Origin: Actinomycetota bacterium
GTDB lineage: Bacteria > Actinomycetota > Actinomycetes > Nanopelagicales > Nanopelagicaceae
DNA length: 62,131 nucleotides
Assembly: GCA_947377725.1 (NCBI GenBank)
Contig: CANCGX010000002.1
Span: 1 to 62,131 of the forward strand
Reading direction: 5' to 3'
Part shown: positions 8,603 through 17,185 of the stretch, in pieces
Position numbering within the stretch: the first letter of the stretch is position 1
How the letters are laid out: each line of letters begins with the position of its first letter
Program-made: the position numbers and the translations under genes
Notes under the pieces: generated by a model
What the model was told of the DNA's origin: nothing
The model's database searches: none
What the model saw: only the letters and a program-made list of their open reading frames with translations

Positions 8603-10557
8603 TAGATATCCAAGAACCTAACATCTTTAGCATTGCGCTGAATAAAGTTTCGTCGAAGTTCAACATCTTCACCCATAAGAACTGAGAAGAGATCATCTGC
8701 TGCTGCTGCATCGTCGAGTGTTACGCGAATAAGAACACGGTGTTCAGGATCCATAGTGGTATCCCAAAGTTCTTTGGCAGGCATTTCGCCCAAACCTTTA
8801 AAGCGTTGAATTCCATCATCTTTAGGAAGGCGCTTCCCAGCTTCAAGCCCAAGTTTAATAAATCCATCTCGTTCCTTATCGCTGAACGCGTATTGAACAG
8901 GTTCTTTGCCGCCCCACTTAAGTTTGTAAAGAGGAGGTTGAGCAAAATAAACAAAACCACCTTCGATGAGTGGGCGCATGAAACGGAAGAGAAGAGTAAG
9001 TAGAAGTGTGCGGATGTGTTGTCCATCGACATCAGCATCGGCCATCAAAATAATTTTATGGTATCGAAGTTTTGCAACATCAAAATCGTCATGAATTCCT
9101 GTGCCAAGTGCAGTGATTAACGCTTGTACTTCATTGTTTTGAAGAACGCGATCAATGCGTGCTTTTTCAACGTTCAAAATTTTTCCGCGGATAGGTAGAA
9201 CTGCTTGATTTCTACTATCTCTACCACCTTTAGTTGAGCCACCCGCTGAGTCACCCTCAACAATGTATAGCTCACATTTTTCTGGTTCGGTCCATTGGCA
9301 ATCAGCAAGTTTTCCGGGCATTCCACGGCCTTCTAAAAGGCCTTTGCGGCTGCGTGAAAGATCGCGAGCTTTGCGGGCTGCGACTCTGGCTGCTGCGGCA
9401 TCGATAGATTTACGAACAACTTCTTTACCTTCGGTTGGATTTGATTCAAACCACGCAGTTAAATTTTCATTCATTGCTTTTTGAGTAAAAGATTTTGCTT
9501 CTGTATTTCCGAGTTTGGTTTTTGTTTGTCCTTCAAATTGGGGTTCGCCAATTTTTAAGGAGACAATCGCAGTTAAACCCTCACGGACATCATCACCAGT
9601 AAGCCGATCTTCCTTCTTGCGAATAAAACCCCACTCTTCACCAAACTTATTTACGATTGATGTAAGTGCTGTACGGAAACCTTCTTCATGGGTTCCGCCT
9701 TCTTGTGTATTAATAGTGTTTGCAAAAGTATAAACAGATTCGCTGAATCCATCATTCCACTGCATTGCAATTTCTAAGGCAATCTTCTGTTTTTTATCTT
9801 CCGCTTCAAAAGAAATAATTGATTTATGAAATTCACCTTTTGTTGTGTTGAGGTGTTTTACAAAATCGATAATTCCGCCTTCGAAGTGATATCTGACTGA
9901 AACCGGATTTCCATTTTCATCAACATGACCCGTTCGATCGTCAGTAAGAGAAAGAATTAAACCTTTGTTAAGGAAAGCCATTTCGCGAAAACGTGTCGAA
10001 AGGATCTCAAAAGAGAAATCTGTTGTTTCGAAAATTTCACTTGAAGGGTAGAAAGTTACTGTTGTTCCTGTTTTAGTTGTGGCTTCACCTTTTGTAACAG
10101 GTTTTTGAGGAACACCTAAAATATAATCTTGAGTCCAAAAGAATCCGTCACGTTGTACTTCGACATCAAGTCTTGTTGAAAGCGCGTTAACAACAGAAAT
10201 ACCAACACCATGAAGTCCACCCGAGACTGAATAACCGCCGTCGCCGAATTTTCCACCTGCGTGAAGGACTGTCATAACGATTTCTAAAGCTGGTTTCTTT
10301 TCAACTGGGTGCATATCTACGGGGATTCCGCGGCCGTTATCGACTACCCGCACTCCGCCATCTGCTTGAAGCGTTACGTTGATCTCGTTGGCATATCCAG
10401 CCATCGCTTCATCTACAGAGTTATCGACAACCTCATAGACCAGGTGGTGAAGGCCGCGTTCGCCCGTGGAGCCGATGTACATGCCTGGGCGCTTACGAAC
10501 GGCATCGAGGCCCTCGAGGACCGTGATAGCGCTGGCGTCATAAGTGTTCTCAGCCAC
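8602..10557 (-). CDS. gyrB: DNA gyrase subunit B
   Basis: 651 residues from a GTG start. The ATPase (GHKL) domain has VDNSVDEAMAG and GRGIPVDMH; the TOPRIM part has EGDSAGGSTKGGRDSRNQA, ADADVDGQHI and the C-terminal QRFKGLGEM. An in-frame ATG upstream (10575 or 10599) would lengthen the protein, but the GTG at 10557 follows AAGGAG by 4 nt and gives MAENTYDASAITVLEGLDAV, the normal N-terminus. The longer start cannot be excluded. Operon with gyrA (one-base overlap). The 147-nt spacer upstream must hold its promoter. Confidence 0.96.
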   Translation of the reverse strand: MAENTYDASAITVLEGLDAVRKRPGMYIGSTGERGLHHLVYEVVDNSVDEAMAGYANEINVTLQADGGVRVVDNGRGIPVDMHPVEKKPALEIVMTVLHAGGKFGDGGYSVSGGLHGVGISVVNALSTRLDVEVQRDGFFWTQDYILGVPQKPVTKGEATTKTGTTVTFYPSSEIFETTDFSFEILSTRFREMAFLNKGLILSLTDDRTGHVDENGNPVSVRYHFEGGIIDFVKHLNTTKGEFHKSIISFEAEDKKQKIALEIAMQWNDGFSESVYTFANTINTQEGGTHEEGFRTALTSIVNKFGEEWGFIRKKEDRLTGDDVREGLTAIVSLKIGEPQFEGQTKTKLGNTEAKSFTQKAMNENLTAWFESNPTEGKEVVRKSIDAAAARVAARKARDLSRSRKGLLEGRGMPGKLADCQWTEPEKCELYIVEGDSAGGSTKGGRDSRNQAVLPIRGKILNVEKARIDRVLQNNEVQALITALGTGIHDDFDVAKLRYHKIILMADADVDGQHIRTLLLTLLFRFMRPLIEGGFVYFAQPPLYKLKWGGKEPVQYAFSDKERDGFIKLGLEAGKRLPKDDGIQRFKGLGEMPAKELWDTTMDPEHRVLIRVTLDDAAAADDLFSVLMGEDVELRRNFIQRNAKDVRFLDI

Positions 10558-10704
10558 GTCACTCCTTAATTCCATAAAAGAAAAATCGCTCACAATCAAA
10601 CCTAGGCGAAAATCGCAGGTTTATGCTGATAATCCTAGTGGGTAAATCAATTCTAGAATAGCCAAAATCGGGGCTAGAAGCGTGACTACAAGCGCAAAAT
10701 CGGC

Positions 10705-11157
10705 TTAACCGTAGGTATCTCTTGGGCCACGGTGGTTCTTAATAGTTCGTAAGCCTTTTTTCCAACTTGGAGCGTGGGGTCCAATTATGGCCAATTCTTC
10801 GACGAGAGCCCCTGGGGCCGAGCTGGAAATCTTTTTAAGAAGTTGTTGGGAGATCAGTGTTAATTGGGTTGCCCATGCCGTTGAGGATGTTTGGATGGTG
10901 AGACAACCATCAATAAGTGTTATTGGTAGCGCATGTTGAGCGACTTCAACTCCGACAACCTTTTCCCAATCTGTAAATAAATTACCTTCTGCAATTCCTT
11001 GCTTCCAATCTCTATTTGTAATGAGATCGTTTAACACTTTATCTAAACGTTGTGGATCTTCAACACGTTCGCGCACTTGATCAGTTGGATTGTTTTTGGA
11101 GCGTTTGGAATTATTTCTCCAGGTTTTATATAACTCTCGCGCCAAGTCATGCTTCAT
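10705..11157 (-). CDS. DUF721 / DciA-like replication protein
   Basis: 150 residues. The C-terminal half carries the DUF721 (DciA) pattern: LFTDWEKVVGVEVAQHALP, then GCLTIQTSSTAWATQL, then LLKKI. The basic N-terminus is probably disordered. DciA proteins recruit or load the replicative helicase DnaB in bacteria lacking DnaC-type loaders, and the position between recF and gyrB is the standard actinobacterial one. Its start overlaps the recF 3' end by 11 nt. Family membership is clear; the loader role rests on work in other bacteria. DnaB itself is at 35561-36970. Confidence 0.85.
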   Translation of the reverse strand: MKHDLARELYKTWRNNSKRSKNNPTDQVRERVEDPQRLDKVLNDLITNRDWKQGIAEGNLFTDWEKVVGVEVAQHALPITLIDGCLTIQTSSTAWATQLTLISQQLLKKISSSAPGALVEELAIIGPHAPSWKKGLRTIKNHRGPRDTYG

Positions 11158-12247
11158 GTGAAACCAACTTTACGGAACCATTTTTTACAACAAAAGTTCT
11201 TCCGGTTAAATTTGGTGGTAAATCGCTTTGCACAGCCACAGTAATAAGAGTTTGTTTTGCTGAGTTAGCTAAAGCAATCAAATGATCACGGCGCTCTTCA
11301 TCTAATTCAGAAAAGACATCGTCCAAAATAAGTATTGGTTCTAAACCATCATTTTGTAAAAGTTGATACGTTGCTAGTTTTAATGAAAGTGCAATCGACC
11401 ACGACTCGCCATGGCTCGCATAACCTTTAACAAAATGGTCGCCTAAGGTTAAAAGTAAATCATCGCGATGGGGTCCGACTAATGTAATTCCACGATCAAT
11501 TTCTTGGTTTTTTACTTCAACCATTTTTTCTAGAATTTTATCGGTATTTACGGTTGGATCTTCAGAAGGCTTTTCAATACTGCTTTTATATGTAATACCT
11601 GCAATTTTCGCTTCGTTTATTTCTTTATAAACTTCAGTAAAAATTGGGTTATATTCTTGAAGTGTTTTTAAACGAGCTGCAATAAGTTGGCCGCCAAAAT
11701 CAGCTACTTGTTGATCCCATGAAGCTAAAGAAGAATAACTGCTCCGTGATTTTAAAAGAGAGTTGCGTTGTTTTAGAGCGCGTTCATAATCGCTGATTAC
11801 TCCGGCAAATCGTGGGCTTCTTAAAATTAGAAGTTCATCAAAGAATCTTCTTCTGCCAGATGGATCTCCGCGAACTAAATCTAAATCTTCTGGGGAAAAA
11901 TACACTGCTTGAACAATGCCATACAGTTCTTTTTGGCTTCGTACTGGATTTTGATTAATACGTGCACGGTTGGCTTTTTCCGCATTAATTTCTAACTCTA
12001 AAAGTATTTCACGTTCCGAGTTTTCTGTTTTAGCTCGTACATAGGCCGCTTGGTTTCCTAGACGGACAAGCGGTTGGTCGTTGGCTGTTCGGTGAGATGA
12101 AAGAAAAGCAAGATATAGAAGTGATTCAACGATGTTTGTTTTTCCTTCGCCGTTTCTGCCAAGAAAAATAGTAACTCCGGGCTCAAGGGGGAGTTCTAAC
12201 TCCTCATATGAGCGGAAGTTTTTTAATGAAAGGTGATTGATCCACAT
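11147..12247 (-). CDS. recF: DNA replication and repair protein RecF
   Basis: 366 residues, an SMC-like ABC ATPase. Walker A is FLGRNGEGKTNIVESL near residues 29-44; the signature region is in FVKGYASHGESWSIALSLKLA and Walker B is EPILILDDVFSELDEE. It acts with RecO and RecR to load RecA at gapped DNA. The ATG overlaps the dnaN stop by one base (TAATG), so translation should be coupled; the 3' end overlaps the DciA-like gene. Confidence 0.96.
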   Translation of the reverse strand: MWINHLSLKNFRSYEELELPLEPGVTIFLGRNGEGKTNIVESLLYLAFLSSHRTANDQPLVRLGNQAAYVRAKTENSEREILLELEINAEKANRARINQNPVRSQKELYGIVQAVYFSPEDLDLVRGDPSGRRRFFDELLILRSPRFAGVISDYERALKQRNSLLKSRSSYSSLASWDQQVADFGGQLIAARLKTLQEYNPIFTEVYKEINEAKIAGITYKSSIEKPSEDPTVNTDKILEKMVEVKNQEIDRGITLVGPHRDDLLLTLGDHFVKGYASHGESWSIALSLKLATYQLLQNDGLEPILILDDVFSELDEERRDHLIALANSAKQTLITVAVQSDLPPNLTGRTFVVKNGSVKLVSHEA

Positions 12248-13374
12248 TAAGAGCTATAACGCATCGGCATCAATAGATACTTATAACTCTCATCCTTTGA
12301 TCCATTAGCTTCATGTTTTCCTGAGAGTACTGCTGGTTTGCTTGCACCAGTGAAGTCGAATTGAACGAAAGGTGTATTGAGGGCTTGCAATCCGTCGGTT
12401 AGATATTGTGGGTTGAATGCGATGTTGATTGCTTCACCGTTATATTGAATATCAAGCTCTTCGGTTGCTTGTGCGTCTTCACCTGTTCCGGCCTCGAGTT
12501 GAAGTTTGTTGTTCTCGAAATTCAAACGAAGTGGAACTGTTTTATCGGTTACGAGAGCAACACGTCGAACAGAATCCAAAAGTGTTGCGACATCGACGAC
12601 AGCTTGTGATGATGATTCTGAAGGAAGTAAATGTTTGAATGGTGGGAATGAACCATCAAGTGTTCGTGATGTCATAGTTTTTAACTCTGAAACGAATCCC
12701 ACTAATCGTTCATGTGATGTTGTTGGAGACAAAGCGATAGTTACTTGATCTGAACCTGTTAACGATTTTGCCGCATCGGTTAATGTGCGAGCGCGAACAA
12801 GTGTTGTGGATTCGATATCCGCGTTCTTTGCTTGCCAAGATAGTTCACGGACAGCAAGTCTGTAACGATCTGTTGCTGCAAGAGTGATGTGGTTTTTATT
12901 TATTTCGATATGTACACCTGTAAGTGTTGGAAGTGAATCATCGCGGCCCGCTGCAATTGCTACTTGGTTAACTGCACTTGCGAATACATCGCTAGCAATA
13001 AGTCCGGCAGTCTCTGGTAGTTCGGGCAAAGTTGGATATTCAGATACTGTAAGGGTGGGCAAAGTAAATTTTGCTGATCCGGCTGTAACTAATACTCGGG
13101 TGCCATCCAACACAAAAGAAATAGGTTTGTTTGGAAGTGATCTGGCTATTTCAGCTAGAAGCCGCCCAGGCACTAAAACTTTTCCTTTTGATGTGATGTC
13201 CGCTTTTAAAATGGCTTTAGTAGATGTTTCCAAATCGGAGCCGGTTAAAGTGATTGAGGTGTCAACATCGATCATAATTCCAAGTAGTTCGGTTTTAATT
13301 GGTCTCGTAGACAAACTTCGGGCAACCCAATTAACAGCATCGACCAACTCTTCGCGTTCAACAACAAATTTCAT
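12247..13374 (-). CDS. dnaN: DNA polymerase III sliding clamp (beta subunit)
   Basis: 375 residues, three repeated clamp domains. Begins MKFVVEREELVDAVNWVARSL and ends YLLMPMRY followed by two residues, the family-typical C-terminus that forms part of the client-binding pocket. It encircles DNA as a dimer and tethers the polymerase. The leader lies in the AT-rich spacer between dnaA and dnaN, with TATATA at about 13421-13427 as a plausible minus-strand -10. Confidence 0.97.
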   Translation of the reverse strand: MKFVVEREELVDAVNWVARSLSTRPIKTELLGIMIDVDTSITLTGSDLETSTKAILKADITSKGKVLVPGRLLAEIARSLPNKPISFVLDGTRVLVTAGSAKFTLPTLTVSEYPTLPELPETAGLIASDVFASAVNQVAIAAGRDDSLPTLTGVHIEINKNHITLAATDRYRLAVRELSWQAKNADIESTTLVRARTLTDAAKSLTGSDQVTIALSPTTSHERLVGFVSELKTMTSRTLDGSFPPFKHLLPSESSSQAVVDVATLLDSVRRVALVTDKTVPLRLNFENNKLQLEAGTGEDAQATEELDIQYNGEAINIAFNPQYLTDGLQALNTPFVQFDFTGASKPAVLSGKHEANGSKDESYKYLLMPMRYSS

Positions 13375-13400
13375 TTTTCGTCCGGTTCTCTCAAGTTCTC

Positions 13401-13651
13401 TTTATTAACAAGTAATTCTCTTATATATAGATATTCATAGTAACTACAGTAAATCTGTGTGGAAAACGCTAAATATGCAGGTCGGAGGCTTTTATCTCTT
13501 CCCCCACCTTGTGGGTATCGCTGTGGGAAACCCCAACAACTTCCACGATCTAACGCCGTCTATTCAATTGTCCTTCCTTAACCTTCAGTTAAATCCTTAG
13601 TTATCCTCAAAACCTACCTAGTTATCCACAGTTATCCACAGGTTGCCCACA
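13401..13651. other. oriC: Replication origin, dnaA-dnaN part
   Basis: DnaA boxes (consensus TTATNCACA): two perfect TTATCCACA at 13622-13630 and 13632-13640, exactly 10 bp apart on the same face; TTATCCTCA at 13601-13609; TTGCCCACA at 13643-13651; reverse-strand variants TGTGGGAAA at 13522-13530 and TGTGGAAAA at 13458-13466. An AT-rich stretch at 13401-13454 containing TATATATAG is a candidate unwinding element. This is the usual actinobacterial oriC position. Actual initiation is inferred. The gene-free gap 13375-13671 holds nothing else I recognise apart from the dnaN leader. Confidence 0.85.
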
Positions 13652-13671
13652 CCCTGGGGGTACCCCGTTAC

Positions 13672-15123
13672 CTAATTTTTAGTTTGAAGCTTAATTCTGG
13701 TGGTCAACTCATTTACTTGGTTATAGATCGACCGGCGCTCTGCCATAAGTTGGCGGATTTTGCGGTCGGCGTGCATAACCGTCGTATGGTCGCGGCCCCC
13801 GAAAGTCTCCCCGATTTTAGGCAAAGAGAGTTCGGTTAATTCCCGACACAAGTACATAGCAATCTGGCGAGCGTTCACTAAAACCCGACTACGACTAGTT
13901 CCACACAAGTCGTCCAAAGTTAAACTGAAGTAACTAGCCGTTTGAGCCATAATCGTTGAAGAGGTGATTTCTGGACCCACTTCATTAGGGATCAAATCTT
14001 TCAAAACTATCTCAGCCAGTCCTAAATCAACAGGTTGGCGATTCAACGAAGCAAAAGCTGTTACACGAATTAACGCACCTTCGAGTTCGCGAATATTTGA
14101 ACTGATTTTAGAAGCAATGTATTCAAGAACATCATCCGGAGCATTGAGTTTGTCTTGAGCAGCTTTCTTTCTCAAAATCGCGATTCGAGTTTCGAGTTCT
14201 GGAGGTTGGATATCTGTAATTAAACCCCATTCGAAACGAGAACGAAGACGATCTTCCAAAGTTGTTAATTGCTTTGGAGGACGATCGCTAGAAATAACAA
14301 TTTGTTTATTTGCGTTGTACAAAGTGTTGAACGTGTGGAAAAACTCTTCCTGGGTACGTTCTTTATTTTCTAAAAATTGTATGTCGTCAACAAGCAAAAT
14401 ATCTAGATCGCGATAGCGCTTCTGGAAAGTAGAGGCTTTGTCATCGCGAATCGAGTTAATAAAGTCGTTTGTGAACTCTTCAGATGAAACATACTTAACA
14501 CGAACATTTCCGTACAACTCTTTTGCGTAAGCGCCAATAGCGTGCAACAAGTGGGTTTTACCCAACCCTGATTCACCATAAATAAATAGCGGGTTATAAG
14601 CCTTTGCGGGAGCTTCAGCAACAGCAACAGCCGCAGCGTGAGCAAAACGATTTGATGCACCAATAACAAATGTTTCAAAAATATAACGAGGGTTTAGTTG
14701 TGAAGGTTCGTTTGTGCGACTTTCATTTCCGCGACCTGTTCCAACTTTTGGCGCAGGTTCAGTTTGGATTGGATCAACCTCAACCACGTCGGGCGCATTA
14801 AAATCATTTTGTGTTTCTAAACTTTCGTTTACTTGAACAGCAATAGAAACATTTTGGTTCATCTTTTTTGTTAAAATTTCATTAATCGATGTTTTAACTC
14901 GGTACTCAAGAAAATCTTTTGTAAAAGCATTTGGTGCCTCCACTAAAAATGACGCCCCATCTGAAAGTTGCAAAAGTCCCAATGGGCGAGTGGCGGCGAG
15001 AAAAGCGCGAGAGCTGGGTGATTCAGCAGAGAGAGCCTCAACCACAGATTCCCATAATTGGGCCGGAGTGAGCTCCGCGCTGGTTGGTGATCCAACCTGC
15101 CCTACTTCAGAAATAGTGTCCAT
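13672..15123 (-). CDS. dnaA: Chromosomal replication initiator DnaA
   Basis: 483 residues. Domain I spans about residues 1-95, followed by a variable linker; the AAA+ domain has Walker A GESGLGKT at 183-190, Walker B LLVDDIQFL, and the DNA-binding domain IV signature GGRDHTTVMHADRKI near the C-terminus. ATP-DnaA binds boxes and opens oriC. The ATG at 15123 is preceded by TTTGGAG. Boxes at 15138-15158 lie immediately upstream of its start, consistent with autoregulation. DnaA boxes flank the gene on both sides. Confidence 0.98.
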   Translation of the reverse strand: MDTISEVGQVGSPTSAELTPAQLWESVVEALSAESPSSRAFLAATRPLGLLQLSDGASFLVEAPNAFTKDFLEYRVKTSINEILTKKMNQNVSIAVQVNESLETQNDFNAPDVVEVDPIQTEPAPKVGTGRGNESRTNEPSQLNPRYIFETFVIGASNRFAHAAAVAVAEAPAKAYNPLFIYGESGLGKTHLLHAIGAYAKELYGNVRVKYVSSEEFTNDFINSIRDDKASTFQKRYRDLDILLVDDIQFLENKERTQEEFFHTFNTLYNANKQIVISSDRPPKQLTTLEDRLRSRFEWGLITDIQPPELETRIAILRKKAAQDKLNAPDDVLEYIASKISSNIRELEGALIRVTAFASLNRQPVDLGLAEIVLKDLIPNEVGPEITSSTIMAQTASYFSLTLDDLCGTSRSRVLVNARQIAMYLCRELTELSLPKIGETFGGRDHTTVMHADRKIRQLMAERRSIYNQVNELTTRIKLQTKN

Positions 15124-15137
15124 TTAGCTCCAAAAAG

Positions 15138-15313
15138 TTATCCCCACGGTTATCCACAGCCTGTGGTCTAAACCTGAGATTTAGGGATTTGGCCTGTGGA
15201 TAGAGGGCGAAACTAAGCCCCTGAGCCAAATAAAGCAAGTGGTTATCCACAATATCTCACCGCATCAAGCGCTCTGACCAGTCTGAGTTAGATCGGTTTG
15301 ACCGTTGTCCACA
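15138..15313. other. oriC: DnaA-box cluster between dnaA and rpmH
   Basis: Five boxes within 176 bp: TTATCCCCA (15138-15146), TTATCCACA (15150-15158), reverse TGTGGATAG (15195-15203), TTATCCACA (15243-15251) and TTGTCCACA (15305-15313). Together with the dnaA-dnaN cluster this gives a two-part origin. The first boxes sit in the dnaA leader and the last one in the rpmH promoter, so they could also serve in transcriptional control. Confidence 0.8.
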
Positions 15314-15327
15314 GACTCCCCTAACGT
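15298..15327 (+). promoter_or_regulatory. Candidate rpmH promoter containing a DnaA box
   Basis: TTGACC (15298-15303), an 18-bp spacer and TAACGT (15322-15327) read as -35 and -10 elements facing rpmH, giving a start near 15334 and a leader of about 70 nt. The spacer contains the DnaA box TTGTCCACA (15305-15313), so DnaA binding would compete with polymerase. Confidence 0.55.
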
Positions 15328-15356
15328 TACCCCCTCAGCAAGCTGTGGCCCCATAA

Positions 15357-15372
15357 GGCCGGCCGGCCGGCC
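15357..15372. repeat. Perfect 16-bp GGCC tetrad palindrome in the rpmH leader
   Basis: Four direct copies of GGCC form a self-complementary 16-mer, very unlike the surrounding base composition. It falls in the predicted 5' leader of rpmH, about 33 nt upstream of the start codon. A role as leader hairpin or protein site is possible but unproven. Confidence 0.6.
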
Positions 15373-15404
15373 GAATACCTAATGGGAGAAGAAAAGGACT
15401 TGAA

Positions 15405-15545
15405 ATGACAACGAAGCGCACATTCCAACCAAACAACCGCAAGCGTGCCAAGAAGCATGGATTCCGCGCTCGCATGTCTACAAAAGGCGGTCGTGCAGTT
15501 CTTTCATCACGCCGCGCTAAAGGTCGCTCAAAAATCTCTGCGTAA
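15405..15545 (+). CDS. rpmH: 50S ribosomal protein L34
   Basis: 46 residues, highly basic, beginning MTTKRTFQPNNRKRAKKHG and containing GFRARMSTKGGRAVLSSRR, an unmistakable L34. Component of the large ribosomal subunit. A GGGAGAAGAAAAGGA stretch upstream provides the ribosome site. First gene of rpmH-rnpA-yidD-yidC, running away from oriC; the gap to rnpA is 19 nt. Confidence 0.97.
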   Translation: MTTKRTFQPNNRKRAKKHGFRARMSTKGGRAVLSSRRAKGRSKISA

Positions 15546-15564
15546 GCAAAGCGCCAATAGTCTC

Positions 15565-15900
15565 GTGTTGCCTGCATCCAATCGGTTGCGCTCAAGCAAG
15601 GATTTCGCTCGAACCACAAAAACTGGTCACCGAGTAACAACCCCTTCGCTCGTTCTTTATTTACTCACACACAAAGATTTTTCTGACGCGCCTCAATTTG
15701 GATTAATAGTTAACAAATCAATCGGTGGTTCAGTCGTGAGACACCGAATTGCACGGCACCTTCGCCACGCTCTTCGAGACCGACTACACGTATTTCCAAA
15801 TCAAACTCAAATAGTCGTTCGAGTTATTAAAGAAGCCAAGTCGTACACATTGGATTTAGATCAAGCTCTAGCACGAGCAGCGAAAAAGGCAGGGGTATGA
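15565..15900 (+). CDS. rnpA: Ribonuclease P protein component
   Basis: 111 residues from GTG at 15565 (a TTG directly after it is an alternative). The open frame extends upstream through rpmH, but homology begins at LPASNRLRSSKDF. The RNA-binding signature is KSIGGSVVRHRIARHLRHAL, with RHR in place of the RNR seen in many phyla, as is usual in actinobacteria. It assists the catalytic RNA in 5' maturation of tRNAs. Its stop overlaps the yidD start (ATGA). No clear Shine-Dalgarno site, so coupling to rpmH is likely. Confidence 0.93.
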   Translation: MLPASNRLRSSKDFARTTKTGHRVTTPSLVLYLLTHKDFSDAPQFGLIVNKSIGGSVVRHRIARHLRHALRDRLHVFPNQTQIVVRVIKEAKSYTLDLDQALARAAKKAGV

Positions 15901-16172
15901 AATATATTCTCATCTTTCTCTTGCGCGGATACCAAAAATTTATCTCGCCGTTTTTCGCCCCACGGTGTAAGTACTACCCAACCTGTTCCCAATACTCAAT
16001 TGATGCAATTAGAGAATTTGGTTCGGTAAAAGGAGTGGCAATGACTGCATGGCGCTTATTACGTTGTAATCCATTCTCACACGGCGGAGTCGACTACGCA
16101 GTTAAAAACAATTCTGAAATCACTTCAATGATAAAAATGACAAAAATGACAAAGACGAAAGCAGGCATTTAA
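15897..16172 (+). CDS. yidD: Membrane protein insertion efficiency factor YidD
   Basis: 91 residues. Contains the family core YPTCSQYSIDAIREFG and WRLLRCNPFSHGGVDY, with its conserved cysteines. A short amphipathic N-terminus associates with the membrane and YidD assists YidC-dependent insertion. It overlaps rnpA by 4 nt and its stop shares one base with the yidC ATG (TAATG), a tightly coupled operon. The C-terminal tail (MIKMTKMTKTKAGI) is a methionine-lysine-threonine repeat beyond the conserved core. Confidence 0.95.
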   Translation: MKYILIFLLRGYQKFISPFFAPRCKYYPTCSQYSIDAIREFGSVKGVAMTAWRLLRCNPFSHGGVDYAVKNNSEITSMIKMTKMTKTKAGI

Positions 16173-17104
16173 TGGGAGCTATCTTAAACCCACTGTATTA
16201 CGCTGTTTCTTGGGTGCTTGTAACTTTCCACTCCATCTTTGGGGTTTTCACTAAAAACCAATCCATCAGATGGTCTCTGTCAATTATCGGCCTTGTTATT
16301 CTTATTCGTATTATTTTGATTCCATTGTTTGTGAAGCAAATCAAAAGTCAACGTGCAATGACGGCTCTTTCACCAAAAATGAAGGAGATTCAAAAACGTT
16401 ACAAAGATGATCGCCAAAAGCAATCAGAAGAGATGATGAAGCTTTACAAGGAACACAAAACAAATCCACTAGCCTCATGTCTTCCAATTCTTGCCCAAGC
16501 ACCAATTTTCTTTGCTTTATTTACAGTGCTCAACGGAATTGCACACAACCACCCACATGGACTTATGAAAGGCGATGTTTTAGCTCAAGCACGAACAGCT
16601 AAATTCTTCGGAGCAGAACTTTCATCGACATTTCTTTCAAGCCCAAACACAACAACTAAAATTGTCACAATTGCTTTGATCCTTGCTATGTCTGCAACGA
16701 CATTCACAACCCAACGTCAGCTTCTTGTTAAAGGTATGCCAAAACAAGATGACTCAAACAATATGATGATGCAGCAACAAAAAGTGATGATGTACATCTT
16801 CCCAATTATTTTTGCAGTCTCAGGTGTTAACTTCCCTGTTGGAGTTTTAATTTATTGGGGAACAACAAATCTTTGGACAATGGGACAACAGTTTTATGTT
16901 ATTAAACGCAACCCAACTCCTGGATCACCTGCATATGATGAACTTCAAAAGAAGCAGGCAGCTAAAGGAATTAAAAGCACCGCGAATCCCGAAATTTCCC
17001 AAGACGATTCTGGCGATAATCAGGCTGATCAACTTGATCAAACAAATCAAGCCAACCAATCCAAACAACGCCAACAACCAAAAAAGAAGAAAAAACGTAA
17101 ATAA
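16172..17104 (+). CDS. yidC: Membrane protein insertase YidC
   Basis: 310 residues, the short Gram-positive form lacking the large periplasmic domain. Five membrane helices can be placed: about residues 5-25, 31-52, 96-118, 160-180 and 205-245. The hydrophilic-groove arginine fits the region IRIILIPLFVKQIKSQRAM. The C-terminus is an Asn/Gln-rich stretch ending in a lysine run (KKKKKRK), typical of YidC forms that contact the ribosome. It inserts membrane proteins with or without SecYEG. Coupled to yidD; jag follows after about 80 nt. Confidence 0.95.
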   Translation: MGAILNPLYYAVSWVLVTFHSIFGVFTKNQSIRWSLSIIGLVILIRIILIPLFVKQIKSQRAMTALSPKMKEIQKRYKDDRQKQSEEMMKLYKEHKTNPLASCLPILAQAPIFFALFTVLNGIAHNHPHGLMKGDVLAQARTAKFFGAELSSTFLSSPNTTTKIVTIALILAMSATTFTTQRQLLVKGMPKQDDSNNMMMQQQKVMMYIFPIIFAVSGVNFPVGVLIYWGTTNLWTMGQQFYVIKRNPTPGSPAYDELQKKQAAKGIKSTANPEISQDDSGDNQADQLDQTNQANQSKQRQQPKKKKKRK

Positions 17105-17185
17105 TTTAAAAGACTTAAAAAGTGCAAATTAGTATAAATCGGTATAAAAACTACCAAAAAGGTTTAATCTAGACAGGAGATGGAA

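Noticed and set aside
13657..13666. Palindrome GGGGTACCCC just after dnaA
   Set aside because: Too short and without a T-run; could be part of a weak dnaA 3' hairpin but not supportable.
15335..15640. Minus-strand open frame over rpmH and rnpA
   Set aside because: Opposite two certain genes, with no start signal or similarity.
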